A stretch of 64,000 nucleotides of DNA from Xanthomonas cissicola (lineage in GTDB: Bacteria; Pseudomonadota; Gammaproteobacteria; Xanthomonadales; Xanthomonadaceae). Shown one piece after another: positions 40,320 through 48,766 of the stretch. A program made the translations under genes and the position numbers. Each line of letters opens with the position of its first letter. The first letter of the stretch is position 1. Under the pieces are notes generated by a model. It saw nothing but the letters and a program-made list of their open reading frames with translations. It searched no databases and was not told the origin of the DNA. The stretch is taken from assembly GCF_008801575.1 (NCBI RefSeq), contig NZ_VZPL01000002.1, forward strand, positions 120,376-184,375, written 5' to 3'.

Positions 40320-41210
40320 ATGACCACCCTGATCGCTCCACGCGTCCATGACATCGGCGGACTGGAAGTGCGCCGCGCCGTGCCCACCCTGCAGGCGCGC
40401 AGCGTCGGTCCATTCGTGTTCGTCGACCACATGGGCCCAGCCGTACTGGAGCCGGATCACGGCATCGATGTACGCCCACATCCGCACATCGGCCTGGCCA
40501 CGGTCACGTTCCTGTGGGCCGGCGAAATCGGCCACCGCGACACGCTGGGCTCGGATCAGGTGATCCGCCCAGGCGACGTCAACTGGATGACGGCCGGCCG
40601 CGGCATCGCCCATTCCGAACGCACGCCAGGCCCGGAGCGCGCACGCGAACACGCCTTGCACGGCATGCAGACCTGGATCGCCTTGCCGCGCTCGGCCGAA
40701 GAAACCGCGCCAGCCTTCCATCACCACGCGGCGGCAAGCTTGCCGCAGCAGCGCCGCGACGGCGTGTGGCTGCGCGTGATTGCCGGCCGCGCGTACGGTG
40801 AGGAATCGCCGGTGCAGGTGTTCAGCGGCACGCTGAATGTGGCGCTGGATCTGGCGCCCGACGCCGAACTCGATCTGGACACCGGGCACACCGAGCGCGC
40901 CCTGTACATCCTGGAAGGCGAAGCGCAGCTGGATGGTGCCGACGTGCCAGCTCGCCACCTGATCGTACCCTCGCCCGGCGCCCGTGGCCGCTTGCGCGCC
41001 AAGACCCCGCTCAAGGCGATGCTGCTTGGCGGCGAGCCGCTGGATGGGCCGCGTCATCTATGGTGGAACTTCGTTTCCAGTTCCAAGGAACGCATCGAGC
41101 AGGCCAAGGACGACTGGCAGGCCGGCCGCTTCGGCAGCATTCCCGGCGACGACGAGGAGTTCATTCCGCTGCCCGAGGCACCGGCTCCGAAACCGGTTAA
41201 TTACCCTTGA
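40320..41210 (+). CDS. Pirin-family bicupin protein (1)
   Basis: 296 residues with two cupin domains. The metal site in the N-terminal cupin is RPHPHIGLATVTFLWAGEIGHRD with the later ITHS-type segment RGIAHSERTP; the C-terminal cupin shows YILEGEAQLDG. Pirins act as quercetinase-like dioxygenases or as iron-dependent regulators; which applies cannot be read. Start ATG 40320. A different pirin lies 1.6 kb away on the other strand. Confidence 0.9.
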   Translation: MTTLIAPRVHDIGGLEVRRAVPTLQARSVGPFVFVDHMGPAVLEPDHGIDVRPHPHIGLATVTFLWAGEIGHRDTLGSDQVIRPGDVNWMTAGRGIAHSERTPGPERAREHALHGMQTWIALPRSAEETAPAFHHHAAASLPQQRRDGVWLRVIAGRAYGEESPVQVFSGTLNVALDLAPDAELDLDTGHTERALYILEGEAQLDGADVPARHLIVPSPGARGRLRAKTPLKAMLLGGEPLDGPRHLWWNFVSSSKERIEQAKDDWQAGRFGSIPGDDEEFIPLPEAPAPKPVNYP

Positions 41211-41457
41211 AACCGTGCGCTGCGCGGGTGGACTGACACGCGCGATCACCAGGTCTCGTAACGGAAGTGCCAAGCTGCACATGCGATGCCAGGCACATGC
41301 GCGACATCACTTGAGCTGATTCGCAAAACTGTGGTAGTGATGGCCTTGTAGACGGAGCGCGTTGCGTGGACGGCAGTCCTTGAGCGGGGAGTTCGAGGCA
41401 CTGCAACGGCACGAAATCGGCGCGCCCGCATCGTCATCCAATGCCGGGGAATCGTGT

Positions 41458-41919
41458 ATGAAGTCTGCATCCTGCCTTGTTGGCCTGAGCTTGCTGCTGG
41501 CCGCTGCCACCGCCCACGCCCAGACCTCGCCAGTCTGCCCGCCATTGCCACCGGCTTCCGGCCTGCAATGGAACGAGCTCGCCGGTGCCGATTACCTGGT
41601 CTGCAAGGCCGTGACTGCCGATGGCCGCCAGGTGGTGGGAGTGATGCTCACGACCCGCGACCCGGCGATGACGTTGGCACGCGATCGCCGCGCCGAAAAG
41701 GGCCAGATCCAGCAGGAAGATTTCTACTGGTACAAGCTCGATCTGGGCGGCCGCGACATGCCGGGTACGGAATCGCGCCGCGTCACCGTGGTCGAACTGG
41801 GCAAGAAGCGCTACGCGCAGCTGTGGATCGATGGCGCCAGCACCGAAGAACTCGCCTCGATGCAGGCGATGGTGCAGAACATGGATCTGCAGCCGGCCAG
41901 CCTGGCGCTGCAGCGCTGA
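41458..41919 (+). CDS. Secreted/periplasmic hypothetical protein
   Basis: 153 residues. ATG 41458 with GGGGA upstream. Clear Sec signal (LVGLSLLLAAATAHAQ); mature part begins QTSPVCPPLPPASGLQWNEL and has two cysteines (C27 and about C49), possibly disulphide-linked. The middle holds VVGVMLTTRDPAMTLARDRRAEKG. No family recognised. No close operon partner. Confidence 0.75.
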   Translation: MKSASCLVGLSLLLAAATAHAQTSPVCPPLPPASGLQWNELAGADYLVCKAVTADGRQVVGVMLTTRDPAMTLARDRRAEKGQIQQEDFYWYKLDLGGRDMPGTESRRVTVVELGKKRYAQLWIDGASTEELASMQAMVQNMDLQPASLALQR

Positions 41920-42326
41920 CGCAGCGCGCGTCACAGCGCTGCGCACTGCTGCTACAACAGCATTGCAGCGCGCGGGTCTACCCGGCGCGCTGCAGACATT
42001 CGTCTGACGAGACCTGCCGCTAGCGTGTCGCCGCAGATCACCATTGCGCGCTCGATGCTTGTGCCCCACGCGTGTCACGCCGACGCGCGTGACGCGACGA
42101 CCAGCGGCGTGCACATGCACCTGGCGCGCCGGATGCGTCCATCAGCTCAACGGTTTTGATTCTGGCGGACACCATGTGCGGCGGCGACGCGCGGGAGAAC
42201 GCTCACGGTTGCGAACGTTGGAGCAGCGGCTCCCCTCGGCGCATGCCCGGAATCGGCGCGGACCGATCGCCCGTTCCGATTCCGATTTCGCATTCACCGC
42301 ACTCAAAGACCGCCGGCAAGCGTCTG
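41920..42326. other. Intergenic stretch, no gene seen
   Basis: 407 bases between convergent genes. No supported frame or clear T-run terminator. Confidence 0.5.
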
Positions 42327-42761
42327 TCAGTCGTGCCGAATCGCCATGTCTCCACCGCCGCCAGCCGCCTGCAACCGAGTCTCGATGCGCACCTCGCCGG
42401 TGAGCAGGCGATGGATCGGGCATTTGTCGGCCACTTCCATCAACCGTGCGCGTTGCTCGTCGTCCAGTGCCCCGTCAAGCACCACGTCGCGGGTGATCGC
42501 CGTGCCGGCAGCGCCGCGCTGCGTGTAATGCAGATGCACGTGCACCGCCGTCAGCGGCCAATGCTTGCGCGCGGCCACCATCGACACCGTGATGGCAGTG
42601 CACGCTCCCAGCGCGCCCAACACCTGCGACTCTGGATCCGGCCCGGCGTCGCTGCCACCATTGGCCAGCTGCGTATCGCCGCCCCAGGTGTGCAGCCCGT
42701 CGTGGATGGTGACCGTGTACGGCACTGCGCCGGTGCGCACGCTGACGGGCCGGTCACTCAT
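42327..42761 (-). CDS. OsmC-family peroxiredoxin-like protein
   Basis: 144 residues. OsmC fold with the two expected cysteine regions, LGACTAITVSMVAARK and DKCPIHRLLTGEVRI, which together reduce organic hydroperoxides in characterised Ohr/OsmC proteins. The spacing resembles the YhfA/OsmC-like branch. It lies 31 bases after the second pirin gene and is probably co-transcribed with it, suggesting a shared oxidative-stress role. Confidence 0.88.
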   Translation of the reverse strand: MSDRPVSVRTGAVPYTVTIHDGLHTWGGDTQLANGGSDAGPDPESQVLGALGACTAITVSMVAARKHWPLTAVHVHLHYTQRGAAGTAITRDVVLDGALDDEQRARLMEVADKCPIHRLLTGEVRIETRLQAAGGGGDMAIRHD

Positions 42762-42792
42762 TGCCGGCTCCTGCTGTCGGGCGCGAGCCAGT

Positions 42793-43650
42793 TCAAAACC
42801 GCCCTTCCTGGAAATCGACGAACGCCTGCATCAGCTCCTGCTTGGTGTTCATCACGAACGGGCCATGCCGCATCACCGGCTCGTTGAGCGGGCGGCCCGC
42901 GACCAGGATCAGTTGCGCACCATCGGCACCGGCGTGCAGGCGCAGGCGCTGCCCACCGCCCAGCACGGCTAGCTGCTGCGCCGGCAACACGCGCGCGGTG
43001 TCGCTCTCGCCCACGGTCAGTGCGCCCTCGAAGGCATACGCGAACGCGTTATGCCCGCTGGGCAGCTGATATTCCCATTCCACGTTCGGTTCCAACGCGA
43101 TATCCAGGTACACCGGGCTCGTTGCAGGTTGCACGATCGGCCCGACCACCTCGCCCACCGCACCGGCAATCACCTTGACCGTCACGCCGGGTGCCGGATG
43201 CGCCACCGGAATGTGGTCGGGTGCGTACTCCTGATATTTGGGGTCGGTCATCTTGTCGCGCGCCGGCAGGTTCACCCACAACTGAAAGCCGCGCATGCGC
43301 CCGGATTCCTGCTCCGGCATTTCCGAATGGATCAGCCCGCGCCCGGCGGTCATCCACTGCACGCTGCCAGGAGTCAGCAGGCCTTCGTTGCCGTGGTTGT
43401 CCTTGTGGCGCATGCGCCCGTCGAGCATGTAGGTCACGGTCTCGAAACCGCGATGCGGGTGGCTGGGAAAACCGGCCAGATAGTCTTCGGCCTTGTCGGT
43501 GCCGAATTCGTCCAGCATCAGAAACGGGTCCAGCTCCGGCAGCTGCTGCGTGCCGATGACGCGGGTCAGCTTGACCCCGGCCCCGTCGGAGGTCGGCATG
43601 CCGCGAATGGTGCGCAGCACGTGCGCTGCTGTGGTGGTCGTGGTGCTCAT
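42793..43650 (-). CDS. Pirin-family bicupin protein (2)
   Basis: 285 residues. N-terminal cupin with FPSHPHRGFETVTYMLDGRMRHKD and AGRGLIHSEMPE supplying the three His and one Glu of the iron site, and a C-terminal cupin ending VMRHGPFVMNTKQELMQAF. This is the classical YhhW-like pirin with quercetinase-type residues. Start ATG 43650 follows AGGGAC. The frame is open upstream but lacks sense there. Operon with the OsmC gene; divergent from cstA by 230 bases. Confidence 0.92.
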   Translation of the reverse strand: MSTTTTTAAHVLRTIRGMPTSDGAGVKLTRVIGTQQLPELDPFLMLDEFGTDKAEDYLAGFPSHPHRGFETVTYMLDGRMRHKDNHGNEGLLTPGSVQWMTAGRGLIHSEMPEQESGRMRGFQLWVNLPARDKMTDPKYQEYAPDHIPVAHPAPGVTVKVIAGAVGEVVGPIVQPATSPVYLDIALEPNVEWEYQLPSGHNAFAYAFEGALTVGESDTARVLPAQQLAVLGGGQRLRLHAGADGAQLILVAGRPLNEPVMRHGPFVMNTKQELMQAFVDFQEGRF

Positions 43651-43880
43651 CGCTTGTCCCTGTGCTGTGTGGCGAAGCGCCAATGATGGGTGCGCGCGGG
43701 CCGCCGCCCAACCGCAACCATTGCAACCGATCGTTCCAAACGCCACCAGCGCGGCAGCGCCCTAACCGATCTGTGACCGTAGCACCCTACGACCAAAGTT
43801 TTACCCCCTTGCATCCGGCTGGCATTGACCGCGGCCGGGCGTGGGTGGACCCTTGAACGAATCGTTCCTGAGGGGCATGC

Positions 43881-45953
43881 ATGAAAGGGTTCTCGAAGCT
43901 GGCCTGGGGCGCGTTGGCGCTGCTGGCCGCGTTCTGCCTGGGTACCGTTGCGCTGCGGCGTGGCGAGCACATCAACGCGTTGTGGATCGTGGTGGCGGCG
44001 GTATCGATCTACCTGATCGCCTACCGGTTCTACAGCCTGTTCATCGCCGACAAGGTGATGCAGCTGGACATCACCCGCGCCACCCCGGCAGTCGCCAACA
44101 ACGACGGCCTGGATTACGTGCCCACCAACAAGCACGTGCTGTTCGGCCACCACTTTGCTGCCATCGCCGGCGCCGGCCCCCTGGTCGGCCCGGTACTTGC
44201 CGCGCAGATGGGCTACCTGCCCGGCCTGCTGTGGCTGGTGGTCGGCGTGGTGTTCGCCGGTGCGGTGCAGGACTTCGTGGTGCTGTTCCTGTCCAGCCGT
44301 CGCAACGGCCGCTCGCTAGGCGACCTGGTGCGCGAGGAGATGGGCCAGGTGCCCGGCACCATCGCCCTGTTCGGCGCATTCCTGATCATGATCATCATCC
44401 TTGCCGTGCTGGCGATGGTGGTGGTCAAGGCGCTGGCGGAAAGCCCGTGGGGCATGTTCACCGTCATCGCCACAATGCCCATCGCGCTCATGATGGGCGT
44501 GTACATGCGCTACATCCGCGTCGGCAAGATCGGCGAGATCTCGGTGGTGGGGTTGATCCTGCTGCTGGGCGCGATCTGGCTGGGCGGCAAGGTGGCGGCG
44601 GACCCGACCTGGGGCCCGGCCTTCACCTTCACTGCCAAGCAGATCACCTGGATGCTGATCGGCTACGGCTTCGTCGCATCGGTGCTGCCGGTGTGGCTGC
44701 TGTTGGCACCGCGCGACTACCTGTCCACCTTCCTCAAGATCGGTACCATCCTGGCGCTGGCGATCGGCATCCTGGTTGTCATGCCGGACCTGAAAATGCC
44801 GGCGCTCACGCAATTCGCCTCCACCGGCGATGGCCCGGTCTGGAAGGGCGGCATCTTCCCGTTCCTGTTCATCACCATTGCCTGCGGCGCGGTCTCCGGC
44901 TTCCATGCGTTGATCGCTTCCGGCACGACGCCCAAGCTGCTCGCCAATGAAGGCCACATGCGCTACATCGGCTATGGCGGCATGCTGATGGAATCGTTCG
45001 TGGCGATCATGGCGCTGGTGGCCGCGTCGATCATCGAGCCGGGCATCTACTTCGCCATGAACAGCCCTGCCTCGCTGGTCGGCACCGACACTGTCGCAGT
45101 CGCTGCCAAGATCAGCGAGTGGGGCTTTTCGATCACACCGCAGGTGCTCGAGGCCACGGCACGCGATATCGGCGAGCACAGCATCCTGGCGCGCGCCGGC
45201 GGGGCACCTACGCTGGCGGTGGGCATCGCGCAGATCCTGCACCAGTTGCTGCCGGGCGAAGACACCATGGCGTTCTGGTATCACTTCGCCATCCTGTTCG
45301 AAGCACTGTTCATCCTGACCGCGGTGGACGCCGGCACGCGCGCCGGCCGCTTCATGCTGCAGGACCTGCTGGGCAACTTCATCCCGGCGTTGAAGAAGAC
45401 CGAGTCGTGGACCGCCAATATCATCGCCACCGCCGGCTGCGTGGCGCTGTGGGGCTATCTGCTCTACACCGGCGTGATCGATCCGTTCGGCGGCATCCAG
45501 ACCTTGTGGCCGTTGTTCGGCATCTCCAACCAGATGCTGGCCGGGATCGCGTTGATGCTGGGCACGGTGGTGCTGTTCAAGATGAAGCGCGACCGCTACG
45601 CGTGGGTCACCATCGTGCCGGCGCTGTGGCTGTTGCTGTGCACCACCTATGCGGGGCTGATCAAGATCTTCGACAGCAACCCGGCGCAGGGCTTCCTGGC
45701 ACAGGCCCACAAGTTCCAGGCGGCCATCGCCAGCAACACCATCACTGCGCCGGCCAAGACGGTGCCGCAGATGCAGCAGATCGTCACCAATGCCTACGTC
45801 AACACCGGGCTGACCGTACTGTTCCTGTTCGTGGTCGGCTCGATCCTGATCTATTCGATCAAGACGATCGTGGCGGCACGCCGCAACCCGCAGCGCACTG
45901 ACCGCGAAACCCCGTATGTGGCGTTGCAGCCGCATCAAATGGCAGACCTGTAA
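43881..45953 (+). CDS. cstA: Carbon-starvation protein CstA (pyruvate/peptide transporter)
   Basis: 690 residues, about 16-18 TM segments; family signatures [30 protein letters not shown] and [18 protein letters not shown] are complete. In E. coli the paralogues CstA and BtsT import pyruvate; peptide uptake has also been reported. ATG 43881 follows GAGGGG. A TGTGA half-site at 43772-43776 upstream hints at CRP/Clp control, weakly. Its stop overlaps the start of yjiX by one base (TAATG). Confidence 0.94.
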   Translation: MKGFSKLAWGALALLAAFCLGTVALRRGEHINALWIVVAAVSIYLIAYRFYSLFIADKVMQLDITRATPAVANNDGLDYVPTNKHVLFGHHFAAIAGAGPLVGPVLAAQMGYLPGLLWLVVGVVFAGAVQDFVVLFLSSRRNGRSLGDLVREEMGQVPGTIALFGAFLIMIIILAVLAMVVVKALAESPWGMFTVIATMPIALMMGVYMRYIRVGKIGEISVVGLILLLGAIWLGGKVAADPTWGPAFTFTAKQITWMLIGYGFVASVLPVWLLLAPRDYLSTFLKIGTILALAIGILVVMPDLKMPALTQFASTGDGPVWKGGIFPFLFITIACGAVSGFHALIASGTTPKLLANEGHMRYIGYGGMLMESFVAIMALVAASIIEPGIYFAMNSPASLVGTDTVAVAAKISEWGFSITPQVLEATARDIGEHSILARAGGAPTLAVGIAQILHQLLPGEDTMAFWYHFAILFEALFILTAVDAGTRAGRFMLQDLLGNFIPALKKTESWTANIIATAGCVALWGYLLYTGVIDPFGGIQTLWPLFGISNQMLAGIALMLGTVVLFKMKRDRYAWVTIVPALWLLLCTTYAGLIKIFDSNPAQGFLAQAHKFQAAIASNTITAPAKTVPQMQQIVTNAYVNTGLTVLFLFVVGSILIYSIKTIVAARRNPQRTDRETPYVALQPHQMADL

Positions 45954-46177
45954 TGGGCACGCAACTCGTCCTGGCCGGTCACTATCAGGCGCATCGCCGC
46001 ATCTGGCGGCGCCTGATCCAGACCGCGCGGCTGTGCTGCGGCATTCCCGACTACGACAACTACGTGCGCCACATGCTGGAAAAACATCCCGACAAACCGG
46101 TGATGGACTACCCCGCCTTCTTCCGCGAGCGCCAGGATGCGCGCTATGGCGGCAAGAGTGGGTTTCGGTGTTGTTGA
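45953..46177 (+). CDS. yjiX: YbdD/YjiX small protein partner of CstA
   Basis: 74 residues. Family signature [41 protein letters not shown] is complete. Always found directly after cstA or btsT and thought to assist the transporter. Overlap TAATG with cstA implies translational coupling. Confidence 0.9.
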   Translation: MGTQLVLAGHYQAHRRIWRRLIQTARLCCGIPDYDNYVRHMLEKHPDKPVMDYPAFFRERQDARYGGKSGFRCC

Positions 46178-46219
46178 ATGGCTGATTGATTGATGGGTGA
46201 TCGATTGATCAAGAGGTAG

Positions 46220-46259
46220 AAACGCAACAGGGCGCGATGCGAATCGCGCCCTGTTGCGT
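46220..46259 (+). terminator. Strong hairpin terminator after cstA-yjiX
   Basis: A perfect 18-base-pair stem (46220-46237 with 46242-46259) closed by the GNRA-type loop GCGA. It starts 43 bases after the yjiX stop. The 3' side is followed by TTGATG rather than a pure T-run. Confidence 0.8.
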
Positions 46260-46375
46260 TGATGTGGCCGAAGGCAACTGGGCGGGCTAGGCGCTATTGA
46301 TAAAAGCGTTTCTTGGCGTGCTGAAGCACTGCGATAGATCGGTTACACAGCGGCTGATCTGAGGTCTTGCTGCAG

Positions 46376-46483
46376 GGCCCTTGCCCGCCCACCAGCGCGG
46401 GACACGCCGTGAATCCATCCATGGAGGCGCTTACGCGGCATCCATGCCGCGTAAGGTCCCGCGCCTGTGGGCGGGCAAGGACC
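46376..46483 (-). repeat. Branched palindromic repeat, copy C
   Basis: Same architecture and core as the copy at 20191 but on the minus strand and with different stems. The closing stem is 28 bases, matching except for a two-base internal mismatch and one G-T pair (CCTTGCCCGCCCAC against GTGGGCGGGCAAGG). Hairpin 1 is TTACGCGGCAT/ATGCCGCGTAA, 11 perfect pairs. The segment TCCATGGATGGATTCACGGC and then GTGTCCCGC is identical to copy A. Confidence 0.85.
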
Positions 46484-46680
46484 AGTCGAGTTGGTCGGTA
46501 TCCTTGGCGCAAGCAGCGCATCGCACGATCAATCAACGAGATTGCGTGTTAAGTCGGGCGATGTCTGTCGCCGCGCTTATCGGATGTCGTGGCCAATAGA
46601 TCCTCAGCAGCCCAATCGGGCCATGCAGCATTTGTTCGTCGCAGTGAACTGCTTTTCGTTAGCTGTCAGCCAATTCGCTG

Positions 46681-46787
46681 GTGCGGTGTCCTCACCGATT
46701 GCGGGACCGTTGGCGGCATGGATGCCGCCATCGAGCCCCAGGGACGGGTTCACGGCGTGTCCTGCGAGCGGTGAGGGCACCGCGCAC
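46681..46787 (+). repeat. Branched palindromic repeat, copy B
   Basis: About 85% like copy A. Outer stem GTGC/GCAC, GGTG/CACC, CCTCACCG/CGGTGAGG; hairpin 1 TGGCGGCAT/ATGCCGCCA (nine pairs). In hairpin 2 the outermost T-A pair of copy A is C-G, a compensatory change. Short frames here (for example one encoding DGFTACPASGEG) are by-products of the repeat. Confidence 0.85.
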
Positions 46788-46892
46788 TCGACTAGCCGAG
46801 CTTTCGACTGCATCTGAACCGGACCATGATTCGAATCACTGTTACTTGACATGATCGGACAGTGCAGCAGATCCACAGCTGAGTTATGGCTC

Positions 46893-46990
46893 TGCGCGCT
46901 TCTGCAGCGCCCTTGGTTGCATGAATGACACGCAAGAACGTCCATGGACGGATCCACTATGTGTCGCGCAAGCGCTGAGTACCCCGCACA
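46893..46990 (+). repeat. Branched palindromic repeat, degenerate copy D
   Basis: Weaker copy: outer CAGCGC/GCGCTG (46905-46910 with 46972-46977), hairpin 1 reduced to TTGC/GCAA with loop start CATGAATG (CATGGATG in the others), hairpin 2 CGTCCATGGACG fully palindromic, and core GATCCACTATGTGTCGCGC. It ends 22 bases before the HAD gene stop. Together with B, C and the terminator it fills 46178-47012, which holds no gene. Confidence 0.6.
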
Positions 46991-47012
46991 CTCCACTCAC
47001 CAAGCTATCGCC

Positions 47013-47690
47013 TTACCCAGCGCGCTTTTGCGCCAGCAGCGCAAACAACGCAGGCAAATCACGCATATTGTCGAACACCTCAAGCACACCGATGCGGCGC
47101 AAGGTATCGCCATGCCCCGGTGGAATGTGGCTTGCACCGGTAAACCCCAGCACCTGCATGCCGGCCGTCACGGCCGCGGTCGCACCGGTGGGGCTGTCTT
47201 CGATGACCACACAACGCTGCGGCGCGACTCCGGCGGTGCGTGCCGCCAGCAGATACACGTCCGGTGCCGGCTTGGGCCGCTCCACCATGTCGGCGCTGAA
47301 AATACGTCCCGCCGCGCGTGCGGTGAGCCCTGCCCGTTCCACCGAGGCAATCACATTGTGGCGCCGGCTATTGGAGGCCACCGCCAACGGCAGTGGAATC
47401 TGCTCCAACGCCTCGCGTGCGCCTGCGATCGGCCGCACCTGCGATTGGATCAAGGCCTCGCTACGCGCCTGGATCTGCGCGAGCAGGGTCTCTGGCAAAT
47501 GCAATGCAAAGCGCTCCTCCACCCGCCGCAGCACCTCGCGCGTGGTCTGCCCGAAGGTGGTTTCCAGCAGCTGTTCCAGCGGCTCGCTTGGCACGAAAGA
47601 CGCCAGCGCCTCACGCATTACCCGGTCGGCCAGTATCTCGCTGTCGACAAGAACGCCATCACAGTCACTGATCAGTAGCTCGTACGCCAT
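47013..47690 (-). CDS. HAD-superfamily sugar-phosphate phosphatase
   Basis: 225 residues from ATG 47690; in-frame Met codons 9 and 27 bases upstream are possible. Motif I is SDCDGVLVDSE (nucleophile and acid/base Asp), motif II VASNSRR, motif III lysine in ERPKPAPDVYLLAA, and motif IV VIEDSPTGATAAVTAG. The helical cap after motif I makes it a subclass I member like YieH or beta-phosphoglucomutase. Substrate not determined. Confidence 0.88.
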   Translation of the reverse strand: MAYELLISDCDGVLVDSEILADRVMREALASFVPSEPLEQLLETTFGQTTREVLRRVEERFALHLPETLLAQIQARSEALIQSQVRPIAGAREALEQIPLPLAVASNSRRHNVIASVERAGLTARAAGRIFSADMVERPKPAPDVYLLAARTAGVAPQRCVVIEDSPTGATAAVTAGMQVLGFTGASHIPPGHGDTLRRIGVLEVFDNMRDLPALFALLAQKRAG

Positions 47691-47965
47691 TGCACCCATC
47701 TGCTCACAAAGCGCCATTATGCCGGCCCGGGTGTGACCGTCGGCTGTGGGGCAGCAGGCTGTGGCGATGGACACTTCGCCGCTTGCAGCATGCGCACCAT
47801 CAAGACAGGCGGCCCCGAGCATGCGGCCCGCCGTACCGTCATGTCACAAAAAGCCATGTCACGAAATCTTACCGCAAGCGATTTTTCCAGCTGCTAGGAT
47901 CTGCCACGCTGCAGCGGGACTTGCTGCAGCGTCATCAGGAATGCGATCAGGAGAAGGAGATTTCG

Positions 47966-48730
47966 ATGCAACCGCGATTCCCCGCCCTGCTCGTTCTTGC
48001 GACCTCGTTTTTCGCGGTCTCATGCACCGCCTCGCCCGGTGCCAAGGAGCAAACCACCATGTCAGCTACGCTGCAGGACCACACCGTCGCCTTCCGCGAC
48101 CCCGCCCTGACCGACATCGCCCAGGCCATTGCGCACGGTGATGTGGCCCGGATCAAGGCACTCGCCCCCACTGTCGATCTCGCCGCGCATGGCGATCAAA
48201 ACGTCACCTTGCTCGAATGGGCAATCTGGAACGAACAACCGCGCGCGCTGGCCGCATTGCTCGATGCAGGCGCAGACCCATCGCTCCCCGGCATGGATCA
48301 GGAGACGGTCGTGCACATGGCCGCCATGGCGCAAGACCCGCAGTATCTGCAGATCCTGTTGCAGCACAAGGCGCCGATCGATGTCGTCAGCGCGCGGGCG
48401 GGCTGGACGCCGCTGTTTCGCGCGGTGCAGAGCAAGCGCGATGCTCAGATCGATTTGCTGATCAAGGCCGGTGCAGATGTACAGCGCGTCGACCACACCG
48501 GCAACAGCCTGCTGCACCTTGCAGCGCAAAGTGGCGCAGCCAGCCCTGCAGTGCTCGCCCTGCTCAAGGCCGGTGTCGATCCCACCGTGCGTAATGCCCA
48601 GCAGAAGACCTTCCAGGCGTATTTCTTCACCACGCCGGACCGCCTGCTCAACGCCAGCGGCCAGCAGGTCAGGTCGGACGTACGCGCGTGGTTGAACGCC
48701 CACAACATTCCCGTGGAAAGCAGCCGCTAA
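47966..48730 (+). CDS. Ankyrin-repeat lipoprotein, candidate immunity protein for the downstream effector
   Basis: 254 residues. ATG 47966 with a strong AGGAGAAGGAG site. Signal peptide with lipobox FAVSC (C20), so a periplasmic lipoprotein. Residues about 45-235 hold four to five ankyrin repeats (VTLLEWAIWNEQPRALAALLDAGADP, GWTPLFRAVQSKRDAQIDLLIKAGADV, NSLLHLAAQSG). The gene ends 36 bases before a lipase-type X-T4SS effector on the same strand. In Xanthomonas, effectors of the antibacterial T4SS are paired with an immunity protein, usually a periplasmic lipoprotein encoded just upstream; by position and signal this fits. The immunity role is inference. Confidence 0.85.
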   Translation: MQPRFPALLVLATSFFAVSCTASPGAKEQTTMSATLQDHTVAFRDPALTDIAQAIAHGDVARIKALAPTVDLAAHGDQNVTLLEWAIWNEQPRALAALLDAGADPSLPGMDQETVVHMAAMAQDPQYLQILLQHKAPIDVVSARAGWTPLFRAVQSKRDAQIDLLIKAGADVQRVDHTGNSLLHLAAQSGAASPAVLALLKAGVDPTVRNAQQKTFQAYFFTTPDRLLNASGQQVRSDVRAWLNAHNIPVESSR

Positions 48731-48766
48731 GCGCGCTTTTCGCATGACGAACGCAAGGAGCCGCGC

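Noticed and set aside
39804..41057. 417-codon minus-strand frame overlapping the first pirin
   Set aside because: Antisense shadow; the pirin on the plus strand has complete cupin motifs.
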